DNA from: Stropharia rugosoannulata
Taxonomy: Eukaryota; Basidiomycota; Agaricomycetes; Agaricales; Strophariaceae
Direction: 5' to 3'
Assembly: GCA_028532985.1 (NCBI GenBank)
Contig: JANCIK010000007.1
Span: 434,001-498,000 of the forward strand
DNA length: 64,000 nt
Shown here piece after piece: positions 11,226-22,869 of this stretch; the stretch's first letter is position 1; each line of letters starts with the position of its first letter. The translations under genes and the position numbers were made by a program. A model generated the notes under the pieces. It saw only the letters and a program-made list of their open reading frames with translations. It searched no databases and was not told where the DNA came from.

Positions 11226-12443
11226 TGAGAGGTCTACTGCGTAGCTAGACTCGAAATCACGAAACACAACACACACACACACCCAGCGGAGCGAGATCCT
11301 ATCCCTTAGATCGAGCAAACGCCCTCAACTAAACGGCTAGTATAATCTATGCTCTGCTCTGGTTCCCGTTCTGGGCGTGCGATGCATGCACCTCGTGTCC
11401 TCTAGTCTTTGTAATAGCAAGTAGTGCCTGCAAGTTCGTTTGTAAGGAGGGGTTTAATTCTAGTAAATCTCGGATAGAGCCTGGTTGCTAGTGGCATGTG
11501 CTAGGCAAAATTATAAATGAAATAAGTTGTTTTTAGCGAACAGCTTTGCTGTGCGCACTTTCGGGTCCGGTGACCTCGATGCGATGTGCAGACTCTCCAA
11601 AGTCCAGAAATCCAAGACTCTCCAAAGTCTTTCACCCGGCAGTGCAGTCTCACAGTCTAAACACTACAGTGCAAGTTTCCGTACACGGTTGTACTGACTC
11701 CTCACTGAGCTCTCCAAATGACCCGGTGGTCAGAAGCTATCCAAAACTCCTATGATTCACAAATACTTCACAGTTAAAACCCTAACAAAAGCTAAACACA
11801 GCCCGCTGACGGCCTGGGACAGAACCCAGCACACAGATCTAGTGGGTAGACAATTGCTTAAATTACTATAGACAAGGATACAGGTTTATATGCTATGCAC
11901 ACATGTGTACTAATAATAAGGTAAAGTAAATACTAGCAACATGCAGCCAAAGGTCTGCGCATTGCATCTGGGCTCCCCTTCGAGTGTCCTGGTCCCTTGG
12001 CATTTGCTGCACACATGTCGTTCGTTCCCTCGGGCTTTTGCATGTCTTTTGATGCACGCTGCCACAGTCACATGATGTGTGGACTTAGGCAAATTCTGCC
12101 TTTGCAATGCGTGCACATGAGATGTGCGCACAGCCCTTCACACTGCCCTTGGTACTTGCTCAGTTGTACTCACACCACACTTCGCTGGTGCTTAACTGTT
12201 CTACACTTTCCTGATTGCTTGTACAGATGGCCAGGCTATGCACTTTCAACTGTACAGTTTGCTGACCAATCCCTCTCGCGATACAGCGCACACAGGCACT
12301 TATAGTCATGATGCTTGCGCGCTGATAGCTATAGACTATGAGGCAGGCTCCACTCTAGTCCCTCTTGTGTTTTCCTGCACGCAGCTATTCCCTTAATGGA
12401 ACTTCTGACAATTTTCGTCTGTAGCTAAAAAGCAGCCCTGTCA
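11226..12443 (-). repeat. Family-A LTR, copy 2 (5' LTR of the array)
   Basis: 1218 bp, same ends as copy 1. The first 689 bp appear identical to copy 1. From about 11915 onward it differs at many sites, mostly CpG turned to TpG or CpA. After its last base the sequence enters the pseudogene of 12444 onward. Confidence 0.9.
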
Positions 12444-13271
12444 ACAGCATCTTATCTACAAAAGTCACCAGATCATGTACCAAGAACTCCTCAATGCACC
12501 AGTACAATCCTAAGTGAGCATACCAGCCTTTCATCACCATCTCGAGCCCCTTCAATAGCCATAAAACGCGAAGTCATTGAAATATCTGATGATGAGCAAC
12601 ATCCGGCTGTCAAAGCAGAACCAGAAAGTGTTGACCAGATGCCTGCAGAACAGAAGTGCAAGGCATCTCCAGCTGCAGCCCATTCACCTTGAAAAAAGTC
12701 TAAGAAGAGTAAGGGCAAACAATGTGTGTGCTCTGCAGACTTGAGCTTTGAGTCCGATTCCGACAGTACTGCAATATATCGAGTGACTTGCCAGCTATCC
12801 GTGAAATCTGTAAAAACACTAACTGAGGTACCTTCGACTTGGCCTATTTTTGATGGTGCCTACATTCTTGATTTGTATGATGATCCTCGTGAATGGAAAG
12901 ACTTGTCTGGAAGGGATATGGCAATGGCTACAATCATTAAATCACAGGTAAGCAAACCTATACTACAACTTAAGTTGGTTAATGCTTACTAACTACTTTC
13001 TTATTCAAGGACCAGGACTCTTGGGGCAGCGGAAGTGCTGGTTCTATAAATCACAAGAAAGTGACATCTGTGTATTTGCTCAATAATGTGCCCTGTCAGG
13101 TTTCAGAACACATATGTCAGGGGGTCTATCACTGCAGTCAACTCGATATGAACTTACTCAACTCATGTGAGCAGTACGAGCCTGATGATGATGAGATGCG
13201 AGAATTATTCAATGCTGAACAGGATGTGAATGAGCTGGAAATGTCTAGCATGGAGAAGATGGCAGCAGCGT

Positions 13272-14480
13272 TGAGAGGTCTACTGCGTAGCTAGACTCGA
13301 AATCACGAAACACACACACACACCCAGCGGAGCGAGATCCTATCCCTTAGATCGAGCGAACGCCCTCAACTAAATGGTAGTATAATCTATGCTCTGCTCT
13401 GGTTCCCGTTCTGGGCATGCGATGCGCTCACCTCGTGTCCTCTAGTCTTTGCAATAGCAAGTAGTGCCTGCAAGTTCGTTTGTAAGGAGGGGTTTAATTC
13501 TAGTAAATCTCGGATAGAGCCCGGTTGCTAGTGGCATGCGCAAAGCAAAATGATAAATGAAATAAGTTGTTTTAGCGAACGGCTTCGCTGCGCGCACTTC
13601 CGGGTCCGGTGACCTCGTACGATGCGTGGACTCTCCAAAGTCCAATAATCCAAGACTCTCCAAAGTCTTTCACCCGGCAGTGCAGTCTCACAGTCTAAAC
13701 ACTACAGTGCAAGTTTCCGTACACGGTTGTACTGACTCCTCACTGAGCTCTCCAAATGACCCGGTGGTCAGAAGCTATCCAAAACTCCTATGATTCACAA
13801 AACACTTCACAGTTAAAACCCTAACAAAAGCTAAACACAGCCCGCTGACGGCCTGGGACAGAACCCAGCACACAGATCTAGTGGGTAGACAATTGCTTAA
13901 ATTACTATAGACAAGGATACAGGTTTATATGCGATGCACGCATGTGTACTAATAATAAGGTAAAGTAAATACTAGCAACACACGGCCAAAGGTCCGCGCA
14001 TCGCATCTGGGCTTCCCTTCGAGTGTCCTGATCCCTTGGCATTCGCTGTGCGCATGTCGTTCATTCCCTCGGGCTTTTGCGCGTCTTTTGATGCGCGCCG
14101 CCACGGTCACATGATGTGTGGACTTAGACAAATTCTGCCTTTGCGATGCGTGCATATGAGATACATGCACAGCCCTTCACACCGCCTTTGGTATCCGCTC
14201 AGCTGTACTCACACCGCTCTTTGCTGGTGCTTAACTGTTCTACGCTTTCCTGATCGCTCGCACAGACGGCCAAACTATGCACTCTAGACTGTGCAGCTTG
14301 CTGACCAATCCTTCTCACAATACGGTGCGTGCAGGCACTTGTAGTCATGATGCTCACGCGCTGATAGCTATAGACTATGAGGCAGGCTCAACTCTAGTCT
14401 CTCTGTGTTTCCCGCGCGCAGCTATCCCACTAACGGACCTTCTAACTGTTTACACCCGTAGCCAAAAAGCAGCCCTGTCA
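13272..14480 (-). repeat. Solo family-A LTR with target duplication
   Basis: 1209 bp, TGAGAGG...CCTGTCA, no interior. It is flanked by GCGT on both sides (13268-13271 and 14481-14484); an adjoining A extends the match to AGCGT if the last LTR base is shared. It sits inside the transposase-like pseudogene. It is the most CpG-rich of the three family-A LTRs. Confidence 0.9.
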
Positions 14481-16220
14481 GCGTGAGTGTAAATACATCT
14501 AATCGCAGATTGTACCATAATCTCACTCTCGTAAAATGCTAGGTTCTTCAAAGAGGCAATGAAAGAGCCCTGCTATGCCAAGCTTTTGGATGGTCATGAT
14601 TGCAATGGTGAGCCAATCTATTGAAAGTACAAAAAGGCAAGTCAATAACTTCTATAACTTACATGTAAACTAATGTACTTAATCCAATAGCAAAGCCATT
14701 ATGGCAGAAATGGCTTTATTGGATGCTCGAAGTGGGTTATGGGCAAGAACTCTGATGATCACTGCTTTATTGGTATTCCAAATAATGTCAAAGAGGAACT
14801 TGTTATTGAGCTATTTGAGTCCAAAGACGGAAGTTTTACACATGAAGTAGATAGCCAATCTAAGTGCGCCCAGATACTTCATCCTCGTAATGGTGGTCGA
14901 GGTAACAGGGAATGTTGTGAGTTATGATTATCATGTAAACTTGTAACAAATCTAATACTGATAAACTCAAGCTTATACTCATTTCAATGAAGATGGCAAG
15001 ATTATTCAAGGTGCTCTTGTGCATCAGAAGTGTCCAGCAACTATCAAAATATACTCACCATTAGACTGCTCTGATTGCCGTGCAGTTGTTTATATCAAAA
15101 GGCTGCATAACCACCCACGGTTTCCTGCCACTAAGCTGTCTCGAAATGGGAAAGATAAATATGAAGAGGCAGTCAAAATCAACAGTGTTGCTTGAAGTAC
15201 TGTTCTGAAGTGTGATACTGGTATGTAGCTTAATTGTAGTAATTGTACTTTTGTTTTAATAAACTGGGTTTAGCGACAACTACAAAGAAGATTTTCAATG
15301 GCCAACCATTAACAGCCATTGATCCTGCATTGGCTGTTGCATGAAATAAGCAGAAAATTGTTCACAAGTTAAGAATGGCCAATAACCTGTTCGGAAACAG
15401 AATAGAAGGTGTAATGTACCAGAAGCAGGAAGATGACAAGTCCCACCCTTTGAGTAAATGATATATTCAAGAAATATTGTCACAGGATGGAGTTAATATA
15501 ATCATTACTATGCTTCCTGCTTTTGCGGAGCTAATTCACCACTGTGACACCACACTTCACGATAATACTTACAAACTTGTTTTCAGAGAATGGAAAGAAT
15601 GGGAAGTTGTCATTTGGGATAAGTGTTTCAATACATGTATGCATTTTTCATTTTGCTGTCATTAGGCTGTGCATTGATTTAGTCTATAGGAGTGACGGTT
15701 GTACGTGTATACTGCAATAAAGAAACACGAAAGGCTTTTGAGTCGATGTGGTCAGGCTTATGGGAGACAATTAATCGGGTTACTGGACAGCCACTTTCAT
15801 TCAAGTTCATTGATGGGCACGGTATTCGAGCCATCTTGGTTGATGGCTGTAAGCCACAAGTTGATGCATGTGGAGACACTCTTATCAAAGTTGTTGCCAC
15901 CTGCGAGAAATCTCTTGTTATTGAGAAAGATCCACAGGTTATAGTCCAATATATTCTTTGCACCTGTGACATTCACTTAGAGAGGTATGTGTCTAAATCA
16001 CTATCTTAGGCACATTTATTAATATATGATTGATACTCTAGAAAACTAGACAATCTGGCGAAGACTCTACCCAAAGATGTAATGGATCATGTATGCAGGT
16101 TTCCCTTCCTGGAATCATCTGAAGCTGTTTAGGAGTTTGTCGAGTGGTGCAAAGGATCTGAATACGAGTGCCTTTGAGACTGGATGCATGACAAAAGGTC
16201 AAGCCCCTGGTTTATCCCAT

Positions 16221-16630
16221 CTACAGTGGCTCAAAAAACTGTCCCAATGTTTGGGACATTTGGACATATCAGTTAATAGCAGAACAACCAGATTACATAA
16301 GGACCTGAAATTTCACACATAGGTAGTTGGACATGTGACCTATCCAAAACAAGTGATATTACGTGATTTGAAGAAGAACTTGCGTCACAATAAAATAAAT
16401 GAAATAATGAAGCATTGGGACAGTTTTTTGACCCCCTATTTACCCACTACTTAGTACTTAGTATGTCCCCCTTTGGCCTTGATAACAGCCTCAATCCTCC
16501 TTGGCATGCTGCTAATGAGATTTTGACATACTTCTGCTGGAATTTTGTTCCATTCTGCAGCCAACCTGTTGCACAATTCATGTACTTCTCTAGGTGGTGT
16601 TGAATATTCATTAAGTTTGAGTGTATCAAT
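16221..16630 (-). mobile_element. Truncated Tc1/mariner-type transposon
   Basis: On the minus strand the C-terminal end of a Tc1-like transposase is readable at about 16451-16620: EWNKIPAEVCQNLISSM, then PRRIEAVIKAKGGHTKY and a stop. This is the typical Tc1/IS630 C-terminus. At 16219-16246 TA-CAGTGGCTCAAAAAACTG looks like a terminal repeat at a TA target, and its inverse lies at 16404-16424. The catalytic DDE part is missing, so it is 5' truncated and inactive. Confidence 0.7.
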
Positions 16631-17440
16631 TGGTTTATGAGCAAAATCCCTGAAGATAATTGGTATTTGACCCCTGGGGATACCAATTTGAATGAAAGTG
16701 CTCACCCATTCACCAACATGCATACTGGCATCAACTTATCCCTTCTTGAAGCCATTAACCAGGCCCACATCATGGACACTGATATCCTAACCAACCATGA
16801 GATGGACATTCAGAACTACGTACTTCCTAACCATCAAAACACCAAGCCAGAGCATGATCATGCTAATCACAAGTGCACAGAAGGATGGATGTGAGCAATT
16901 GCATCAAGGCAAGATGCAGCCACTGAGATACAGGATATACAGAAAGAAATTTCGTAGCTAAGAACAATGAAGTCAGCACTGCAGGAGATACACGGAATAA
17001 AGAGAAGCCCACTTAAACCAAATGCTCGAGGGAAATCATGAATCCCGATGCCTGATGAAATTGAACCATTGGCCGTGCCTGCACTGGACAACATAACGAC
17101 AGATGTCTCCGATGAGATATATGATAACCCACCTGGATCAGCTGCTGATCTATCTGATAACATGCCCGACAACCCATTTATGCCCATAGTCAGTGACCAG
17201 GGTCCTGCACATCATACAAATCATGGTTTCATCGACCCCACAACGACAAGCCTCCATGATCTGCTCATGTTTGCTTCTGAAAGCAATTGCTTATCTGTGC
17301 CTGCAGCTACACAGGCAAAAACTCCATTGCCACCATTGCCTCCTTCAGAGTTTCTAGGGTATAACACAGATTACATAATACTGGGATTTAATCCAGTAGT
17401 CCCTTACCCATATAATAAATACGGATATGGATATTTATAG

Positions 17441-20400
17441 TGGATATCCGTGGGTACCCATATGTACCCACGGTTGAGTTGAATATTTTTGGCTGCAGTG
17501 TCCTGTAAACAGTATTTTTAGCAATATGACAGCCTTATCTGTATTACATCCACAGTAAATCCATGCAGCCTTTCACAAGGTTGATAATCATCTGTAGGAA
17601 ATACACAAGCACGATTATAGTGAATTCCATAGTATATCCAATGTACATCCTATCGACAAACTATACATACATTTTCATGACAGACCAGACTCCGTGAAAG
17701 CTCCATGAAAGATCCTAAGAAGTTCAAACATTTGAATTGCATTGTGGGCCATATAAAAAACAACACTTCACAATGTATTAGCATCAAGATGCCTCCCAAG
17801 CCTGCTCGGGATTGGTCCACAAACTGCACTGTTACTACCAATAATTTCCCAGCTCGTGCTTGCACTCCATCACCTGAGATATTTTCAGAGCCTGCCCCAG
17901 ACACTTCAGACAGTTCAGACCTCGATGAAGGTCATCCTACTCATGCTCCTCCTGTTATTGTATCTCCAATTAAAAAAAGAAATGTTGCTACTTCTCAAGC
18001 CCTTTTGCTTAACAAAAAGCCAGACCAAGATGTTTGGGAATGTTCAGACAAGGAAATAATTGGTATGTTCTACAGTTTGTCTAATTTGTTTAATTTTTTT
18101 GATGTACTAACAATATTATTACAGCTGCAGCCAAAGCATCTTGGAGGTCTGATGCTTATGATCATTTTGACATTACCCTTCAACGAGATGTCAACTCTAG
18201 TGGTGCACCAGTCAGTCTCACGTTTATTTTTACATGCAAGACTCGACCTTTAGAGCATCAAACCTTATTACGGCCACGATCAAAAACAGGAGAAGGTACA
18301 AGTAACTTGGTAAAAACAGTAAAGGCCTGTCTCGAGGCTCAAGGAATTACTGTCAATAAATCATCTACGTCTTTGACACCTGTTATTTCCTACAGTCCTG
18401 CAGCTCATCATGCCTTAATTTCTCTATGCTGTGCTAAAAGCCTTCGTCCATTTAATATGATTACGGATGAAGACTATCAGCGTGAAGTTGCCATGTTCCG
18501 TCCCAATACCACAATTCCGAGCCCAGTCACAGTCAGTCGTGATATAAACCAGATTTATATTGCAATGTCCTATTTCGTCAGAGATTACTTCCAGGTCAGC
18601 ACCTCTTTGTCAGTTACTCTGCTATATTTACTCATCATCAGAGATATTAGAAGCAGGGCAGAACTGTTCATCTTGTTCTTGACAGATGGACATCACCACT
18701 GTCAACATCTTATCTTGGCCTTGTGATCATATGGTATGAGAATGGACAAATTCATTGTGCTATTTTAGAGTTTATATGGTGAGATATATTATTTAACAGT
18801 TTTCTAATTACTAAATTGAGTACAGCCTTACTGAATGACATGATGGCCGGTATTTAGCACAAGTTGTTGCAGAGTGTATGAAAAGATTTGAGCTTGAAAA
18901 ATATGTGAGTGAACTATGATTGCACCCATCTTTTAACTAATTAATTTAAGCTCTTTTCTATATGCATGGATAATGCAACAAACTGCAACAAACTTGCAGA
19001 AATTTTACCAGAATATCTTCCGTCTTTTCCTGGCACCCAAGGCAGACTAAGATGCCTTGCTCATATTTTTAATTTAATTGCTAAGGTTAGTTCTCAATTT
19101 CTTTGCCACATTGGATACTAGCTTTATTATATATACAGATCTTTATATCCTTTTTCTTTAAGCATCCAAAGAAGAAGAAAACAGTCCGAGTTGCAGCAAA
19201 TGCTAATTCAAGAGGATTTTGTCGTCCTGCACACGTCGCACTCTTGCACGTTGAGTTCCCACACGCTGGAACTCAGAGTTAGATTGCTTAAAATCGCACT
19301 TATACTTCCATGACACTGTTCAGCAGCTTACTTCAGTTGCTTTGCTGAAATTGTCTGCTTACCATCTCTCTGAATCTTAGTGGAAACTAGCTTCGGATGT
19401 ACAAGAAATTCTTCTGGTAATAGTTTTCAATTTTCTCAAATAATTGTATTACTTACATGTGTATTAACTCAGCTCTTCGATGACATAACAAAGATCTTTT
19501 CAGCAGCCGAAACTCCTCTCGTTGTTAATGTTATTCCAACTTTAGAAGACTTGCAAGAGGGGATGATTGCAGCACGAGATGACAATGAGAATGACATTTC
19601 TAATATCATCTGTGTTGCATGTCATGCCAGCCTCCTTCTTATAGACAAGTATTCTGCATTCTCTGACGACTGTGAGATATACCTTATCTCAATTGGTGAG
19701 CATCATGCACGGAACTGTCACAATTTAATTTGACCATCACAGTTATGTGTCCGGATTGCAAAATGATGTGGTTCAAGGATCACGGGTGAACACCTCAGCA
19801 AAGCAAGCAAATCTGTGAAATTGTTATTGCAAAATGGAAGGAGAAATATGCATCGACAGAGGATAACCAGGAAATAGAAGAATCACAGACAAGCCGAGTG
19901 GTATTTGTTCTGAATCTTTGCAGCAGCTTTGATCGCTTTAACGAAGTTATTAATAGACTCGGCGCTCATGCTATGCACCTGTTGTCAATCAGGCTCGCTA
20001 TCCTGCAGACCATATACTCACCTACCTCAAGGAACCTTTGCTGCCAACATCTACAATTGTGGAAGCTGGTGGCTATATGAAATATTGGCATCAAGCAATG
20101 GCAACTCGACCCCACCTTGCACAAATGGCATCTGATTATTGTTCAGCACCAGGTAATTTAAGCTTTGATATTATTATATCTAGACTTCGGCTGACAATGT
20201 ACAATTATGTAGCAACCTCAGTTGATGCTGAACAAGCATTTTCAACTGGCCGGAGGCAGGTAAACTTTATGCAACACCATATGTCATCCCAGACATTCAA
20301 AGCACAAATGGCTGTTGGTTCATGGGCTAAATCAACCTCCCCTCTTAACCCGGGATTCAAGTATATCAAAGATATTATTGACAAAGAGATTGATGACAAA

Positions 20401-20740
20401 GAGAATCCCTTCCTCGATTCCGAGCTGTTGGCTTAGTATATTAACTTTGTATCAATCAGACTCTGCTGAAATTTGGCTGAAATCTACTATGGACTACATT
20501 GTATCACATATTCCGTACTTGAAATACAAACACTTATTTTACAAAACAATAGCCAGTCCTGATTCTTTACTTTAGCAAAATTTAATATATACAGCTTTAC
20601 TCTATCTAATAGAGGTTGTAGCTAACCTATATATGTAGGTGGATTGGAATGGATTAATCCAATCCATTCGCTATCCATCCGATCCGATCCAGATCCAGGG
20701 CTACCCACCTTCTGGATATGGACAAGGCTCGGTCTCATCC
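17441..20740 (+). mobile_element. Degenerate hAT transposon
   Basis: A mutated, intron-containing hAT transposase reads rightward. It has a BED-finger-like start (ASWRSDAYDHF, 18135), the block FNMITDEDYQREVAMFRP (18450) and CMDNATNCNKLAEILPEYLP (18965). The C-terminal dimerisation region is at 20200-20330 (ATSVDAEQAFSTGRRQVNF, then QMAVGSWAK). Stops occur at several places. Subterminal GGATAT/GGATCC-type short repeats lie at 17420-17465 and 20640-20730. I could not fix exact terminal repeats or the 8-bp duplication. Best reading: a dead hAT inserted in the transposase-like pseudogene. Confidence 0.75.
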
Positions 20741-20760
20741 GAGTTGGACCCTAAGAGTTC

Positions 20761-20961
20761 TCATCTATGCTGACTGGAAATGTAGCAGTATCATCAGACT
20801 TTGATCCTAAGGCTGTGGACTTGAAAGATATGGCTTACCTGCTTCACCTCAAGAGAAAGGATCTAAATGAAGTGTGTTTCCTTCATCGTGTCAAGGCATC
20901 TGGCAAGAATGTAGAGTGTATTGCAAGGCTACAGGCTTTAGTTCATATCAAAAGTACTTGA
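20761..20961 (+). pseudogene. Probable 3' remnant of the transposase-like pseudogene
   Basis: A short frame with AVDLKDMAYLLHLKRKDLNE and ALVHIKST follows the hAT element. Because it lies directly beyond the hAT and keeps the same strand, I take it as the continuation of the frame that stops near 17440. This is inference. Nothing recognised from 20962 to 21277. Confidence 0.3.
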
Positions 20962-21277
20962 TAGTATGCATATGTAGCTTACTTTATGTCTAATTAATCA
21001 TAGTTGATTTCACTAGCCATGGGTAGTATGGTAAATGACAAGGAGGAACACCTGTCGAAGTGATATGAAGCCACTGATAACGCTTGGGAAGTGTTTGACA
21101 TGGTGGAAGTGGAACTCGGCAAACTCCAGCTGACTTCTATTTCCACTGCTTTGGTCACGACTCCAAAAAAGCAGGTTACCTAAGGTTACCTGCGCCATGG
21201 GCCGGTCCGTGATATACTCTATATATACGGTACAATTCCTATGGGGTGCACTCGCTGTTCCGAGGGAGAACAAAAAA

Positions 21278-21368
21278 GGGCCACACTGGGAATTGAACCC
21301 AGGACCTCCTGCAATCGTGATTACATCATGTGCCCAAAGCAGGAATCATGCGACTAGACCATGTGGCC
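21278..21368 (-). tRNA. tRNA-Pro (anticodon TGG) with intron
   Basis: Minus strand: acceptor arm GGCCACA pairs with TGTGGCC, discriminator C. The D-arm holds the A box GGTCTAGTCGCATGA and the T-arm the B box GGTTCAATTCC. Anticodon stem CCTGC/GCAGG, loop TTTGGG with anticodon TGG, then an intron of about 19 nt after position 37. A TTTTTT Pol III terminator follows (21272-21277). Acceptor C73 fits fungal tRNA-Pro. Confidence 0.9.
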
Positions 21369-21722
21369 GATGTTTAGAATTAACGCTTTGGGCACAGGTT
21401 CAACAACAAGTTAAGCTAAAAAACAGTGCGAAGTTGGCCGGCCGGCAAGTGCCGGCACAAGCCTCAGGAGTCATATGGTTTGTGCTTTGGGTTGACTTTG
21501 GGTCGCTTTTGGGTCGTCATTGCATAGCATTTACTTTTGCCTCTTTCTTGAGTTGTGGTGTTTATGAGCAATGTAAAATGACTCGGAAACTGTATACAAG
21601 TGGGATTGTAGCTCTGCATTTGCAAGTATGTTACATCGATGTTACAGGGAAAAGACCAAGAAATCTTTAGACATGATGCATGATCTGTCGAACCGTGAAT
21701 GCAGCCCTATCATGACAATCAA

Positions 21723-21822
21723 GGTTCAGTGGTCTAGTGGTTATGATTTCTGTCTCACATTGAGATTTAAAGCCTGTTCTCAGGTACACAGAAGGTCCCC
21801 GGTTCGACCCCGGGCTGAACCA
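21723..21822 (+). tRNA. tRNA-Val (anticodon CAC) with intron
   Basis: Acceptor GGTTCAG pairs with CTGAACC, discriminator A, TTTT terminator at 21823-21826. Anticodon stem TCTGT/ACAGA with loop C-T-CAC-A gives anticodon CAC (Val). The intron of about 27 nt after position 37 contains a TGAGA/TCTCA hairpin as expected for a bulge-helix-bulge. B box GGTTCGACCCC. A CTC (Glu) reading of the loop requires a G-U stem pair and is less likely. Confidence 0.85.
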
Positions 21823-21826
21823 TTTT

Positions 21827-22869
21827 GCCTGTAATCCTTACGCTCGCGGCTCAGTGCACACTGCAGGCTCCTGGCTCAGGAGTCAGCAGTAGCACTGAGC
21901 ATAGTCAACACTCAACTTCTTTTTTGTTCACTTTTTGCACTCTACTTCTCCCTGTGAATCCTCTGCCTACATATTGCATTGGATTTGACAGAGACCCGCG
22001 CTTGAAATTTTAGAAATTCTATAATTTGTCAGCTGGAAATGCAATGCGCAGATCATATGCGTCCTGGCGCCGATAAAACGCGGCAGTCATAATGTACGAG
22101 GTGCTTGTGCGGGCATGCTTATCTGAAGCCGCGATTACCAGGTAAGCGCAGTGTACTGAATATCGAAACGGCACGCTGCTCGTTCCACCAAGTAGGCAGA
22201 ATCGAACTAGAGTACGTGAACAACTTTCCCATTTTTACACGCACACCATGACAAAAGGCAGGAAGAAAGAGATTAGAGAGTATACTGGTAATAGTAAAGT
22301 CCGGGGGGTATTTATATACATGTAGTATCGTCGCGTCGTGGTGTTGGGAGCAAGCAGATGCCCAGGCCAGCTCTTATCGTTTCGTCTTTACTGAGAAGCC
22401 ATTGGCGCTGTCGGCGGAAACGTGGGAGCAGGCGGTGCGGGGGTCAGTGGTACAAAAATATGTAGTACGGAAGTGCTTGCGTAGCAATCAGTTATAAAAA
22501 GTTTTGGGTTTGCGAGAGTCTACACGGGATCTATCATGTGAGCGGCGTAGCATGTACTGACTCTCAGCCGATGCATAACTTGAAGGGGGTAACAACCCCA
22601 GTGGTCTGGCTGCGCATCCAACGTTTGGATTTGGACACGACATGTAGATGACCAAAGCGACTGGACGGAGTAGGGAGTTGGACAGTGTGGGAGGGGAGTG
22701 AGCGGCCAGCCAGGGCGAGAGGGAAATGGGATAGGACATTAGACAAAGAAAAACTCGGCGGTCCTACAATGGCCGGCCGAGGGGGTGCATGCGCAGCACG
22801 AGAGTGCTACCGGCAAGCAGCAGACCCGGGAACGGGCCAGCGCTCGTGCGGGCGTGCGCACGGAACGCC
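21827..22869. other. Intergenic stretch, no gene recognised
   Basis: About 1 kb between tRNA-Val and the 3' end of the NIPA gene. No long frame, repeat or RNA motif was recognised. Confidence 0.5.

Larger units (their letters stand above)
1213..12443 (-). mobile_element. Family-A Ty3/Gypsy unit (LTR-interior-LTR) in a tandem array
   Basis: The unit has a 3' LTR at 1213-2428, an interior at 2429-11225 and a 5' LTR at 11226-12443. The 3' LTR also serves as 5' LTR of the next unit to the left: its left side is PBS plus gag and its right side is the polypurine tract. This is the product expected of LTR-LTR recombination or template joining. The interior keeps an antisense gene (2980-4967), the start of pol, pro and most of gag. 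Relative to element B about 6.4 kb is missing (the rest of pol and accessory genes 2-4). Two 968-bp foreign solo LTRs interrupt it. It is not autonomous. Confidence 0.85.
12444..17440 (+). pseudogene. Degenerate gene of a basidiomycete transposase-like family, interrupted by repeats
   Basis: Pieces of one protein can be read in order. An acidic N-terminus (IKREVIEISDDE, 12570) comes first, then DLSGRDMAMATIIKSQ (12900), an intron-like gap and DQDSWGSGS (13010). After the solo LTR come an HTH...NEDGKIIQGALVH and KRLHNHP region (about 14960-15120), a WKEWEVV block (15590) and a domain with VTGQPLSFKFIDGHG and CTCDIHLERYV (15700-15990). EDNWYLTPGDTNLNESAH follows (16645), then an acidic tail (17048-17400). 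Many stops and frameshifts break it. It resembles a large repeated family of Agaricomycete hypothetical proteins with a possible HTH/Zn-binding N-terminus, recalled from memory; the name is uncertain and the role as transposase is inferred. Confidence 0.5.

Noticed and set aside
21197..21670. 157-codon frame over the tRNA-Pro gene
   Set aside because: It runs antisense across the tRNA and has no motif.
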